Origin: CAADGU01 sp964581605
Lineage (GTDB): Bacteria; Chloroflexota; Anaerolineae; Promineifilales; Promineifilaceae
Direction of reading: 5' to 3'
DNA: 64,000 nucleotides
Assembly (NCBI GenBank): GCA_964581605.1
Contig: CAZOPF010000018.1
Span: 1 to 64,000, forward strand
Shown: in pieces, positions 9,131 to 17,498 of the stretch
Position numbering within the stretch: position 1 is the first letter of the stretch
Layout of the letters: each line of letters opens with the position of its first letter
The notes under the pieces: model-generated
What the model was told of the DNA's origin: nothing
The model's input: only the letters and a program-made list of their open reading frames with translations
Databases searched by the model: none
Position numbers and translations under genes: made by a program

Positions 9131-9136
9131 TGCTAA

Positions 9137-9202
9137 CTTAAACAGCACTTGAGCGAATTTAAGTGTCACCCTGTTCCCTTCTCATTTCCTGCTCTTTATG
9201 CT
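9137..9202 (+). promoter_or_regulatory. Direct-repeat operator and promoter, copy 2
   Basis: Hexamers TTAAAC, TTGAGC and TTAAGT start at 9138, 9149 and 9159, CCCT at 9169, and TATGCT at 9197-9202. Spacings (11, 10, then 38 nt to the -10) are identical to copies 1 and 3, and GCGAATTTAAG is shared word for word with copy 1. It drives the second radical SAM gene, whose ATG is 40 nt further on. Confidence 0.7.
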
Positions 9203-9241
9203 GGCCGCAACTTAATTTTACCAGTCATTAAGGAGGGTCAT

Positions 9242-10357
9242 ATGAACATAGGAAACGTTATCGGCTCATTACAACTGGCACAGCAACACCCGCAAATAAT
9301 ACGGCCGTTTAGCCAACATGTTTATCATCGGCTGGCACACCCCATTAGCAAACATCACCACAACCATATCCACGCGCCCGAACAGATCACCATCATTGTC
9401 ACAGACATCTGCAACTTGCGCTGCAAAATGTGCCAATATGCCTACAGTGACGCCCCCGGTTATCAACTGAACCAGGCCGGCCATATGCCCCTACCACTGT
9501 TCGCCAAAATAATGGACGAGCTAGATGGCTTTCCTATCCTATCATTTACGGGCGGGGAACCACTGTTACATCCGCACATCGGCGAGTTCATCTGTAGGGC
9601 TAAAAGTAGAGGTCTGGTCACCACCTTAACGACCAATGGTTGGATGCTGACGAAACGATCTGAAGAATTATGTCAGGCGGGCCTGGATGTCCTGGTTATC
9701 TCGGTGGATGGGCCGCAAGAAGTTCACAATATGATTCGCGGTGGCAAATCGTTTTCCCGATTAACATCAGGCATCCAAACGGTTCTACAACATGAGCAAC
9801 GCCCCATTGTCTATGTCAATATGACCATCTCAAACCTGAATTATGATCAGCTGCTAGTCATCTATGAACTGGCGAAAGCATGGGGTGTAGATGGGCTGAA
9901 CTTTAACCATTTGTGGATGCAAACCGACGAAATGATCACTTGTTTGCACCAGAAGTTTCCTGATTTTGAGGCAGATGAAATAGCATGGCAAGTGCAGCCA
10001 GAAGCCGTTGATGTGGACATGTTGGCCGATCAATTAGAGACCATTCGCAGCCGGAATCAGTTTGAGCCAATGCTGGTGACAGAGCTACCCCAATTAAACC
10101 GGGACCAAATTGTTATCTGGTATCAACATCCAGCAGAGTTTGTAAAGTATCAATCAACCCGATGCGCCTGGACACGAATGAAAATCTGGCCTGACGGCCG
10201 TGTAAAACCTTGCCGTGAGTGGGTAGCTGGAAATGTGGCTGAACAAAACTTAATGGAGATATGGCGTAACGGTGCATTTACAGGGTTACGCAACCTGTTA
10301 ACTGAGCAGGGCGTAATCCCCATCTGCTCTCGCTGCTGCTACATGACTCACCGCTAA
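9242..10357 (+). CDS. Radical SAM/SPASM-domain protein
   Basis: A 371-residue radical SAM enzyme. The cluster motif CNLRCKMC (C57, C61, C64) and a GGEPLLHP motif mark the core. The C-terminus is SPASM-like (TRCAWTRMKIWPDGRVKPC, then CSRCC), resembling the maturase group that includes PqqE and MoaA-like proteins. ATG at 9242 is chosen from AAGGAGGG placed 4 nt before it; an upstream in-frame start at 9149 would lie inside the promoter. The next gene, a GT4 glycosyltransferase, follows after 64 nt. Composition is more AT-rich than its neighbours and it holds only two ACGGCCGT copies. No small precursor gene was found next to it, so a RiPP role is unproven. Confidence 0.85.
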   Translation: MNIGNVIGSLQLAQQHPQIIRPFSQHVYHRLAHPISKHHHNHIHAPEQITIIVTDICNLRCKMCQYAYSDAPGYQLNQAGHMPLPLFAKIMDELDGFPILSFTGGEPLLHPHIGEFICRAKSRGLVTTLTTNGWMLTKRSEELCQAGLDVLVISVDGPQEVHNMIRGGKSFSRLTSGIQTVLQHEQRPIVYVNMTISNLNYDQLLVIYELAKAWGVDGLNFNHLWMQTDEMITCLHQKFPDFEADEIAWQVQPEAVDVDMLADQLETIRSRNQFEPMLVTELPQLNRDQIVIWYQHPAEFVKYQSTRCAWTRMKIWPDGRVKPCREWVAGNVAEQNLMEIWRNGAFTGLRNLLTEQGVIPICSRCCYMTHR

Positions 10358-10421
10358 ATAATCACTGAAGCTATCCACATTCGCGGCTGATTGCTAAGGC
10401 AAGGATAGAAGGAGGTTTGGA

Positions 10422-11672
10422 ATGAAGATCGTGCAGATAAGCCAATCCTATCCGCCCATGATTAGCGGGGCGGCGATCATGGTGCAGAATCTGGCGCAAG
10501 GGCTGGCCGCCGCTGGGCATGAGGTGTTGGTGCTGGCCGCCAGCGACAGCGGCCATTCTTACCTGGAAGAGGTCGGGCGGCTGCGTGTGCTGCGGTTGGC
10601 CTCGATCCATAATCCGGCACGGGCAAAACAACGCTTTTTATTCGCACCACTGCCAGCCATGCGGCGAGCGATAGCGGACTTTCAGCCCGACATTATTCAC
10701 CTGCACGAAGCATTAAGTCTGGGATTGTGTGGGTTACATGTCGCCCGCGAGAGGCAATTACCGACGATCCTCACTCTCCACCAGTTACCCTGGTTTCCGG
10801 CAACGTATCTGCCGCCGTGGCCAGGGCTGAGAGAGGGGGTCACGGCCGTACTGTGGCGATATGGCGGCTGGTTTTTGCGGCAATGTACGGCCGTGACCGT
10901 TCCGTCCGTGACCATTGCCCACATCGTGCAAGCGCATACCGGCATCTACCCAACCCCTATTTACAACGGCCTGGACTTGCGCAAATTTAACACGCAAGTG
11001 GCCGCCACCGATGAACAAGAAAGGCTGCGCCAGAAATACGGGTTGGCGGCCCATAGCCCGGTTGTCTTGCATGTGGGCCGCCTGGACAAAGACAAACGGG
11101 TAGACCTGGTGCTGCACGCCTTTGCCCAGGTGCCGGGGGAGGCGCAGTTGCTGGTGGTGGGCGACGGCCGTTGTCGCCCATCCCTCATCCAATTGAGCCA
11201 GCAGCTAGGCATTGCCCAACGGTGTGTGTTTCCCGGTTACGTCTGTGCCGATGGTGACTTGCCGGGCCTGTACCGGCTGGCCAGCGTTTTTGTCACGGCT
11301 TCCGAAATTGAGCTGTTTCCACTGGTGATCGTCGAGGCCATGGCTGCCGGTCTGCCGGTGGTGACTGTGGCGGCTACCAGTCTGCCGGAACTGGTTGGAC
11401 ATGGCATTCATGGTTATCTGGTCCCGCCCGGCGACTATGCCGATTTGGCCACACATATCAACTGGCTCTTGCAGCACCCCGACGAAGCCGCCCAAATGGG
11501 CCAATCATGCCGGGAGAAGGCGATGAACTTTAGTCTGGAACAGGTTATTTACCAGTACGAGCAACTTTACAGCGAAATCGTGATGGCTTTTCGTAATCCG
11601 ATGGGAGTGATTCTTGCCTGGCAAAAAGTAAAGCAGCCGGGTGGATCAAACAAGTATGTGCTGGCAAAGTAA
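10422..11672 (+). CDS. GT4-family glycosyltransferase
   Basis: A 416-residue GT-B glycosyltransferase of family GT4, which transfers a sugar from a nucleotide sugar. The N-terminal Rossmann half begins MKIVQISQSYPP and has the acceptor-side loop MISGAAIMVQN. The C-terminal half shows VLHVGRLDKDKRVD and the EX7E-type motif in SEIELFPLVIVEAMAAGLP, which binds the donor. AAGGAGG precedes the ATG by 6 nt. GT4 enzymes of this shape often glucosylate or mannosylate membrane lipids. Together with the PAP2 phosphatase upstream this would fit lipid remodelling, but the acceptor cannot be read from the sequence. Second gene of the second promoter unit. Confidence 0.85.
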   Translation: MKIVQISQSYPPMISGAAIMVQNLAQGLAAAGHEVLVLAASDSGHSYLEEVGRLRVLRLASIHNPARAKQRFLFAPLPAMRRAIADFQPDIIHLHEALSLGLCGLHVARERQLPTILTLHQLPWFPATYLPPWPGLREGVTAVLWRYGGWFLRQCTAVTVPSVTIAHIVQAHTGIYPTPIYNGLDLRKFNTQVAATDEQERLRQKYGLAAHSPVVLHVGRLDKDKRVDLVLHAFAQVPGEAQLLVVGDGRCRPSLIQLSQQLGIAQRCVFPGYVCADGDLPGLYRLASVFVTASEIELFPLVIVEAMAAGLPVVTVAATSLPELVGHGIHGYLVPPGDYADLATHINWLLQHPDEAAQMGQSCREKAMNFSLEQVIYQYEQLYSEIVMAFRNPMGVILAWQKVKQPGGSNKYVLAK

Positions 11673-11689
11673 CGGCCGTTGCCCACCCA

Positions 11690-11755
11690 CTTAAGCTATC
11701 ACCGAGCGATTTCAAGCGTTACCCTCTGTTCTTCACGGATTCGGTTTTATATGAT
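11690..11755 (+). promoter_or_regulatory. Direct-repeat operator and promoter, copy 3
   Basis: Hexamers TTAAGC, CCGAGC and TCAAGC start at 11691, 11702 and 11712, CCCT at 11722, and TATGAT at 11750-11755. The spacing matches copies 1 and 2 exactly although the sequence has drifted more. It lies 30 nt before the start of the nitrilase-family gene. Confidence 0.65.
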
Positions 11756-11786
11756 GAAGTGGCAATGATATTTTGGAGGCGAAATG

Positions 11787-12848
11787 ATGGAACAACTAAC
11801 AGCCGTTCAGCCAGACCTGTTCATTGAAGCCGTGCAAAGTTATGGCGTCAATCGTAGGCAGGGCAATCTGGTGGGCATTCAGAGTTATATGACGGCCGTA
11901 CACTACGCCACGGCCGCCCAATTCCACACCCACCTGGATGGTTACATGGCCGCCGCCCGGGCCGAAGGCTGGTTACATGACAACACCATCGTCATCTTCC
12001 CCGAAAACATCGGCACCTGGCTGCTGCTGGTCAATGAAAACGCCAGCATCATCGAAGCCGAAACGATGGATAGCGCCAGCAAACGCATGGTGCGCCACCT
12101 GGTGGCCCATCACCTGCCCCGCTTTTTGTGGACGCTGCCGCATACGGCCGGGCACAACCGGGCCGCCTGTGCCCTGTTTCGCATGAAGGCACAGCCGATG
12201 GCGGCGGCCTACCAGGAAACTTTCAGCCAACTGGCAGCCACCTATGGCGTGACCATTGTCGCTGGCTCTGTTTTTCTGCCGCAGCCGGTGTGGGAAAACG
12301 GCCGTCTGCACTGCACCCCCGGCCCATTACAAAACGTGTGCTGTGTGTTTGCGGGTGACGGCCGTGCCTACCCCGCCATCACCCACAAAGTCCATCTGGT
12401 GCCCGACGAAGGCGCACTGCTGCAAGGTGGCACTCTGGCCGAACTACCCATCTACCCTACCCCCGCCGGGCGGCTGGGCGTCCTCATCTGCGCCGATTCC
12501 TGGTATCCAGAAAGTTATGAAGCGTTGGCCGCCCAAGATGTAGACATCATCGCCGTGCCCAACAATCAGGGCGGCTGGCACAAACCCTGGGGCGGCTACC
12601 TGACGCCGCCCGTCCCGGATGATGTGGATGCGGCCGACATCGGCCGTCTGACGGAGGAGGAGGCCTGGCTGAAATATGCCCTGGCGGGGCGGATGGGCCG
12701 CAGCGGGGCCAGGGTGGGGATGCAGGTGTTCTTTCACGGCCGCATGTGGGATCAGGTCAGTGAAGGGCAAAGCATCATCCTGAAGGAGAATCTTCTGATG
12801 GAAGCGCCTGATGTACAGGGCGCGGCACTTATCAACGTCTGGTTATAA
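11787..12848 (+). CDS. Nitrilase-superfamily carbon-nitrogen hydrolase
   Basis: A 353-residue member of the nitrilase superfamily, which hydrolyses or condenses non-peptide C-N bonds (amides, nitriles, carbamoyl groups). The Glu-Lys-Cys catalytic triad is visible: E73 in FPENIG, K201 in THKVHL and C235 in LICADSWYPES. Length is somewhat above the usual 260-330. Two ATGs are adjacent; 11787 is better spaced from GGAGG (11775) than 11784. It is the first gene of the third promoter unit and precedes a sugar-type symporter. It could be an amidase for an amino or amide compound made or imported by this cluster, but the substrate is unknown. Confidence 0.8.
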   Translation: MEQLTAVQPDLFIEAVQSYGVNRRQGNLVGIQSYMTAVHYATAAQFHTHLDGYMAAARAEGWLHDNTIVIFPENIGTWLLLVNENASIIEAETMDSASKRMVRHLVAHHLPRFLWTLPHTAGHNRAACALFRMKAQPMAAAYQETFSQLAATYGVTIVAGSVFLPQPVWENGRLHCTPGPLQNVCCVFAGDGRAYPAITHKVHLVPDEGALLQGGTLAELPIYPTPAGRLGVLICADSWYPESYEALAAQDVDIIAVPNNQGGWHKPWGGYLTPPVPDDVDAADIGRLTEEEAWLKYALAGRMGRSGARVGMQVFFHGRMWDQVSEGQSIILKENLLMEAPDVQGAALINVWL

Positions 12849-12850
12849 GT

Positions 12851-12897
12851 CGTAAGGCGATTTGCTAAATCGCGGCGATTTGCCAAATCGCGTTACG
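12851..12897. repeat. Nested inverted repeats between nitrilase and transporter genes
   Basis: Two tandem small hairpins (GCGATTT with AAATCGC, twice) sit inside an outer pair CGTAA and TTACG, so the whole 47-nt stretch can form one long stem or two short ones. There is no T-run. It probably shapes transcript processing within the operon; it is also related in wording to the 22-bp repeat at 38259. Confidence 0.7.
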
Positions 12898-12913
12898 GTC
12901 GAGGAGGTTTACG

Positions 12914-14308
12914 ATGATCGCCACACATAAATTACCCATTGAACAGGCGGAACCAATCCACAAACTCTCGTTTGTGCGTAAGCTGGCCTATGGCGTGGGG
13001 GACGTGGGGCCGGCCCTGGTGGCTACCATTTCCGGCTTCTTTCTGAATGTCTTTTTGCTGGATGTGGCCGGTCTGGAACCGTATCTGGCGGCCATTATCT
13101 TTCTCATTGTCAAAGTGTGGGACAGCCTGAATGACCCCATCATCGGCACCCTGACCGACCGCACCAATACACACTGGGGCCGCCGACGGCCGTGGCTGCT
13201 GTTTGGCGCAATCCCCTTTGGCCTGGCCTGGTTCTTGCAGTGGCAGGTACCGGAGTTGGGTACGGCCGGGCTGTTCATCTATTATCTGGTCATCGCCTTG
13301 TTGCTGGACACATCGCTCACCTGCGTCAACGTACCCTACACCGCCCTCACCCCGGAAATTGCGCCCGACTACAACGAACGCACCAGCCTGAACACCTTCC
13401 GCTTCAGCTTTTCCATCCTGGGTGGCATGTTTGCCCTGCTCTTCCACGACACCATCTTAAAATCCTTCCCCGATATTACCACCGGCTACACCGTCAGTGC
13501 GGCCGTGCTGGGCGCGGTCATCATCATCACCAACTGGATTACCTTTGCCGCCATCAAAGAAACCCATCAAAGAACCGAAAATGAAGACGAACCAGGGTTT
13601 ATTGAAGGGTTCAAGATTGCGTTTGGCAATCGGCCGTTCATCATGGTCACCGGCATCTACCTCATGTCCTGGTTAGCCATCCAATTCATCCAGGCCAACA
13701 TGCTCTTTTACGTCCGTTACTGGATGAACGATGAAGACAACTTCATCTACCTGGCCATGTCCCTGCAAATCGCCATCTTCCTGTTCCTGATCGTGTGGGC
13801 GAAGGTGAGCGCGCGCATTGGCAAGCGCCACGCCTACTTCTGCGGCGTTGGCCTGTGGATGTCGGTCATGGTGTTCATCTTCTTCATCCAGCCGGGGCAG
13901 ATGGAGTTGTTGGTGGCGTTGGCGGTGCTGGCCGGGGCCGGCGCCAGCGTGGCTTACCTGATTCCCTGGAGTATGCTGCCCGATGTGGTAGATGTGGACG
14001 AACTGAATACCGGCTTACGCCGTGAAGGGGTGTATTACGGCTTCTTTGTCTTCCTGCAAAAACTGGGTATTTCCCTGGGATTGGCCTTTTCTAACCTGAT
14101 TTTGCAGGTGGTTGATTACATTCCGGCCACACCCGGCGAACCATTACCGATGCAAAACGACACCGTTTTGTTGGCGTTCCGCCTCTTCATCAGCTTTGTG
14201 CCGGTAGTCATTTTGCTGCTCAGTCTGCCCATCGCCTACAAATACCCCATCACCCGGCAGCGCCACGCCGAAATCCGCGCCGAACTGGCCGCCCGCAAAA
14301 AATCCTAA
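12914..14308 (+). CDS. GPH-type (MelB-like) MFS transporter
   Basis: A 464-residue twelve-helix transporter of the glycoside-pentoside-hexuronide:cation symporter family within the major facilitator superfamily. Family marks are the N-terminal YGVGDVGPAL, the loop DRTNTHWGRRRPW between helices 2 and 3, and DVVDVDELNTGLRREG in the second half. GGAGG lies 7 nt upstream of the ATG. A close paralogue lies at 49678-51051. Its position after a nitrilase-family gene suggests uptake or efflux of the compound handled by the cluster; the family mostly moves sugars and uronides with a cation. Confidence 0.85.
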   Translation: MIATHKLPIEQAEPIHKLSFVRKLAYGVGDVGPALVATISGFFLNVFLLDVAGLEPYLAAIIFLIVKVWDSLNDPIIGTLTDRTNTHWGRRRPWLLFGAIPFGLAWFLQWQVPELGTAGLFIYYLVIALLLDTSLTCVNVPYTALTPEIAPDYNERTSLNTFRFSFSILGGMFALLFHDTILKSFPDITTGYTVSAAVLGAVIIITNWITFAAIKETHQRTENEDEPGFIEGFKIAFGNRPFIMVTGIYLMSWLAIQFIQANMLFYVRYWMNDEDNFIYLAMSLQIAIFLFLIVWAKVSARIGKRHAYFCGVGLWMSVMVFIFFIQPGQMELLVALAVLAGAGASVAYLIPWSMLPDVVDVDELNTGLRREGVYYGFFVFLQKLGISLGLAFSNLILQVVDYIPATPGEPLPMQNDTVLLAFRLFISFVPVVILLLSLPIAYKYPITRQRHAEIRAELAARKKS

Positions 14309-14362
14309 AGTTTCAGTATCAGGTTTGAACCAAACCAACATTCCAAAATGGAGAAAAAGATC

Positions 14363-15053
14363 ATGATACTCGTAGTTGGAGCCACCAGTCGAGTGGGGAT
14401 GCATGTGATTCCCACGCTTATTGACCATGGTCATGCGGTGCGCGCCATGACGCGCACGCCGGAGAAAGCCGAAGCGCTCCAAAAGCTGGGGGCCGAAGTA
14501 GTCCAGGGCGATTTGCGCGACCCGGCTTCGCTGGCGCGGGCCTGCGCCGGTGTGGAATCTGAAGGCCAGCGGCTTGAGCTACACCATTTTGCGGGCGGCC
14601 GCCTTCATGGAGTTTTGGGGGGCAATGGTCGGTGAACCGATCCTCAAGAGCAACAAGACCACCATCTTCGGCAGTGGTAACAATCCGATCAACTTTGTCA
14701 GCGCGGCCGATGTGGCCGCGTTCGCCGTCATCGCTCTGGAAGACGCCAGCACCAACAACCAGACCATCAGCGTGGGCGGGCCGGAAAACCTGACCCTGAA
14801 CCAGGTGGCCGCGCTTTTTGAAAAAGTGAGCGGGCATCCGGCGAAGAAGAGCCATGTGCCACTGCCGATGATGCGGATGATGCGGGTGGTGGTACGGCCG
14901 TTTAACCCCCTGCTCAGTCTGCAAATCACCGGCGGCATTCTCATGGACACCGAAAATCAGACCTGCGACATGACCGCCACGCTCCAGCAGTACCCGGTAA
15001 AACTGCACCACATGGAAGAGGTAGCCCAGCAAATGGCAGCCAGAGTCCATTAG
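14363..15053 (+). pseudogene. NmrA-like NAD(P)-binding protein, internal deletion and frameshift
   Basis: The N-terminal part (to about 14556) is a standard Rossmann start, MILVVGATSRVGMHV, reading to DPASLARACAGVE. The matching C-terminal part, from KASGLSYTILRAAAFME, continues in another frame to the stop at 15053. NmrA-like proteins normally have about 60 residues between these blocks, including the adenine-side strands and the catalytic region. Here they are missing and the halves are out of frame, so a deletion of roughly 180 nt with loss of phase is inferred. GGAG precedes ATG 14363. The C-terminal half could still be translated from GTG 14550. An assembly error is possible. Confidence 0.75.
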
Positions 15054-15094
15054 ACCAGAACTAATGGTATATTTGTGGCTGGAGGTAGAAACTA

Positions 15095-16078
15095 ATGAGC
15101 CTCTCAATGGAACGATATGTTCGCCACCCGGCCGGAGTGGAGATAGATATGGATCTACTGCGGCGGTTTGAGGATGGGTTGAATCCCAGCGCGCCGGAGA
15201 CTCATGCGATTCCCAGCCGGGTTTTGGGATATGGCGAAATCAGCACGGTGTTTGAAATTGAGACGGCCCCCTTTGCCGGTTTTGCGTTGAAGCGCCTGGC
15301 AATTTTTGAAACGGCCGTTGAACTCGACGCCTATCTCACCATCTACGATGAATACCATTGGCTGCTGGAAGAAGAAATTGGTATCCTCCTGCCCCCGCAT
15401 GGGTATGCTGCCTTTGAGAACAAAAACGGCCGTCCCATCTTCTACATCATGCAGCAAAAGGTAGACGGCCGTGCCATCGGCAACCACGCCCTCGCCACCC
15501 TCTCTCCCAGTGATGCGGCCATCCTCTTCCGCCAGGTCTTGCAGGAAATGAACAAGGTGTGGGCCTATAACCAGGCACAAACCACCTACCAGGTCGCCCT
15601 GGACGGCCAAATTTCCAACTGGGCGGCCGCCCCCTTTGACCCTACGCAATCAACCCTGCTTTACATTGACACCAGCACCCCGCTGTACCGCATCAACGGC
15701 GCGGAACAAATCAACGCAGAGTTGTTTTTGCGTCCCGCCCCCTCCTTCCTGCGCTGGATATTGCGCCGTTTCTTTCTGGATGATGTTGTTGCCCGCTATT
15801 ACGACGTGCGGCGCGTGATCATTGACCTGCTCGCCAATTTATATAAGGAGCAGTTGCCTCACCTGATCCCGGACTTTCTCCACATTGCCAATGAATTCCT
15901 GGCGGCCGAAATGCCTGACCTGTCACCCATCACCCAGGCAGAGGTGGACGCCTATTACCGGGAGGACAAACAAATCTGGTCTTTGTATGCCGCCATGCGC
16001 CAACTGGATCGCTGGTTACACCGTCGGGTCTTTCACAAACAATACCCCTACATCCTGCCCGGCAAAGTCCACCGTTAG
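15095..16078 (+). CDS. Kinase-fold protein of unknown function (DUF6206-like)
   Basis: A 327-residue protein. The start resembles the nucleotide-binding loop and lysine strand of protein-kinase-like folds (LGYGEISTVFEI, then FALKRL), and YIDTSTPLYR about 200 residues in resembles the metal-binding segment after the catalytic loop of aminoglycoside-kinase-like proteins. I associate the pattern with DUF6206, but that is from memory. No transmembrane segments are seen. GGAGG lies 10 nt upstream of the ATG; ATG 15107 is an alternative. Its place before a class III aminotransferase suggests it phosphorylates or binds a small molecule in the same pathway. Confidence 0.55.
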   Translation: MSLSMERYVRHPAGVEIDMDLLRRFEDGLNPSAPETHAIPSRVLGYGEISTVFEIETAPFAGFALKRLAIFETAVELDAYLTIYDEYHWLLEEEIGILLPPHGYAAFENKNGRPIFYIMQQKVDGRAIGNHALATLSPSDAAILFRQVLQEMNKVWAYNQAQTTYQVALDGQISNWAAAPFDPTQSTLLYIDTSTPLYRINGAEQINAELFLRPAPSFLRWILRRFFLDDVVARYYDVRRVIIDLLANLYKEQLPHLIPDFLHIANEFLAAEMPDLSPITQAEVDAYYREDKQIWSLYAAMRQLDRWLHRRVFHKQYPYILPGKVHR

Positions 16079-16161
16079 CGAAAAATCAAAGATGACGCAG
16101 ATTGCGCCGATTATTCTCTGCGTCCTCTGCGCCCTCTGCGGTTTAAAAAAGGAGACTCAAG

Positions 16162-17409
16162 ATGTACATTGCACAAGATGAAAAATCTGCCATTACCAAC
16201 CGGTTTGCTGCCCATGTGTCAAGTGGCAAGGTGGCGTTCTACGAACAGGCGGGCATCAATTTTGTGATGGGCAAACGAGAGGGCATTTATCTGTGGGATG
16301 TAGACGGCCGTCGCCTGATCAACTGCCACAGCAACGGCGGCGTGTTCAATTTGGGGCATCGTCATCCACGTGTGGTAGAGGCATTGCAAACGGCCGTGAC
16401 CGAACTAGACATCGGCAACCACCATCTGGTCAGCGAAGCCCGCGCCAACCTGGGCGCGCGTCTGGCGTACCTGTCACCCGGCGACATCAACCACGTCATC
16501 TTTGGCGTCTCCGGCGGCGAAGCCATAGACATGGCGATTAAACTGGCCCGCGCCCACACTCGCCGCCAAACCATCATCTCCGCACAAGGCGGCTATCATG
16601 GGCATACCGGCCTGGCGTTGGCAACCGGCGACGCCCAATACCGCGACCCCTTTGGCCCGTCCTCACCCGACTTCATCCAGGTACCGTTTGGCAACCTGGC
16701 GGCATTGGCACAGGTGATGAATGAAGAGGTTGCGGCCGTCATCTTTGAAACCATCCCTGCTACCCTGGGCATCACCATTCCCCCCGACGACTTTTTCGCC
16801 GGTGTGCGCCAGCTATGTGACCAGTACGGCGCGGTGATGATTGTGGACGAAGTGCAAACGGGGTTGGGACGCTGCGGCGAAATATGGGGCATTGACCTAT
16901 ACGGCGTCGTGCCGGACATCATCGTCAGCGGCAAAGGGCTGTCCGGCGGCCTCTATCCGATGTCGGCCACACTCTACCGCGATCATCTGAATCCGTTTAT
17001 GCACGAAAACCCCTTCATCCATGTCTCCACCTGCGGTGGCGCAGAATTGGGCTGCGCGGTAACGCTGCAAGTGCTGGACATCTTAACAGAACCAGACTTC
17101 CTGCCCCATGTGCGCCAGATGGCCACGCTTTTTGCCGAAGGATTTGCTCATTTGCAGAACAAACATCCAGCAATCATCATGGAAGTGCGCCAAAAGGGGC
17201 TGATGATGGGGCTAAAACTGGCGAATCCGATGCTGGGGCCTATGATGACGGTGGCCAGCGTGTCAGCCGGGCTGCTGATCATCTACGCCAACAATGACAC
17301 GTCGGTGATTCAGATTTTACCGCCATTGATTATTGAGGCAGCCCAGGTTGGTGAGGTGTTGCAGCGATTAGATGGGGCATTGACGGCCGTGACCTCGAGG
17401 ATGAAGTGA
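16162..17409 (+). CDS. Class III pyridoxal-phosphate aminotransferase
   Basis: A 415-residue class III (omega-amino acid type) aminotransferase. It shows the cofactor aspartate in VDEVQTGLGR and the Schiff-base lysine K258 in SGKGLSGG; GVSGGEAIDMAIKLAR in the N-terminal third binds the phosphate. Relatives act on acetylornithine, 4-aminobutyrate, putrescine or glutamate semialdehyde, and the sequence alone does not settle which. AAAGGAG precedes the ATG by 9 nt. It is the last gene of the forward block and its stop codon lies at the first unit of a heptanucleotide array. Confidence 0.85.
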   Translation: MYIAQDEKSAITNRFAAHVSSGKVAFYEQAGINFVMGKREGIYLWDVDGRRLINCHSNGGVFNLGHRHPRVVEALQTAVTELDIGNHHLVSEARANLGARLAYLSPGDINHVIFGVSGGEAIDMAIKLARAHTRRQTIISAQGGYHGHTGLALATGDAQYRDPFGPSSPDFIQVPFGNLAALAQVMNEEVAAVIFETIPATLGITIPPDDFFAGVRQLCDQYGAVMIVDEVQTGLGRCGEIWGIDLYGVVPDIIVSGKGLSGGLYPMSATLYRDHLNPFMHENPFIHVSTCGGAELGCAVTLQVLDILTEPDFLPHVRQMATLFAEGFAHLQNKHPAIIMEVRQKGLMMGLKLANPMLGPMMTVASVSAGLLIIYANNDTSVIQILPPLIIEAAQVGEVLQRLDGALTAVTSRMK

Positions 17410-17456
17410 GCAGTGAGCAGTGAGCAGTGAGCGGTGAGTGGTGAGCGGTGAGTGGT
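17408..17456 (+). repeat. Heptanucleotide tandem array (7 units)
   Basis: Seven exact-length 7-nt units: GAGCAGT three times, then GAGCGGT, GAGTGGT, GAGCGGT and GAGTGGT. The first overlaps the stop codon of the aminotransferase (17407-17409). There are no spacers, so it is not a CRISPR array. Confidence 0.9.
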
Positions 17457-17498
17457 GACAAGTGGCAAATCGCCGTATTCACCCGCCGTTGGCACTTT

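Noticed and set aside
9131..9241. Search for a RiPP precursor peptide next to the radical SAM/SPASM genes
   Set aside because: No short frame with a ribosome site was found at 1-87, 1597-1698, 9131-9241 or 10358-10421, so a peptide-maturation role is not claimed.
5527..11755. Calling the direct-repeat promoters true Pho boxes
   Set aside because: Only the 11-bp period and position resemble Pho boxes; the hexamer differs from known consensus and no phosphate genes are in the window to confirm it.
17408..17456. Tandem 7-nt repeats as a possible CRISPR array
   Set aside because: Units are contiguous, only 7 nt long and have no spacers; no cas gene is present.
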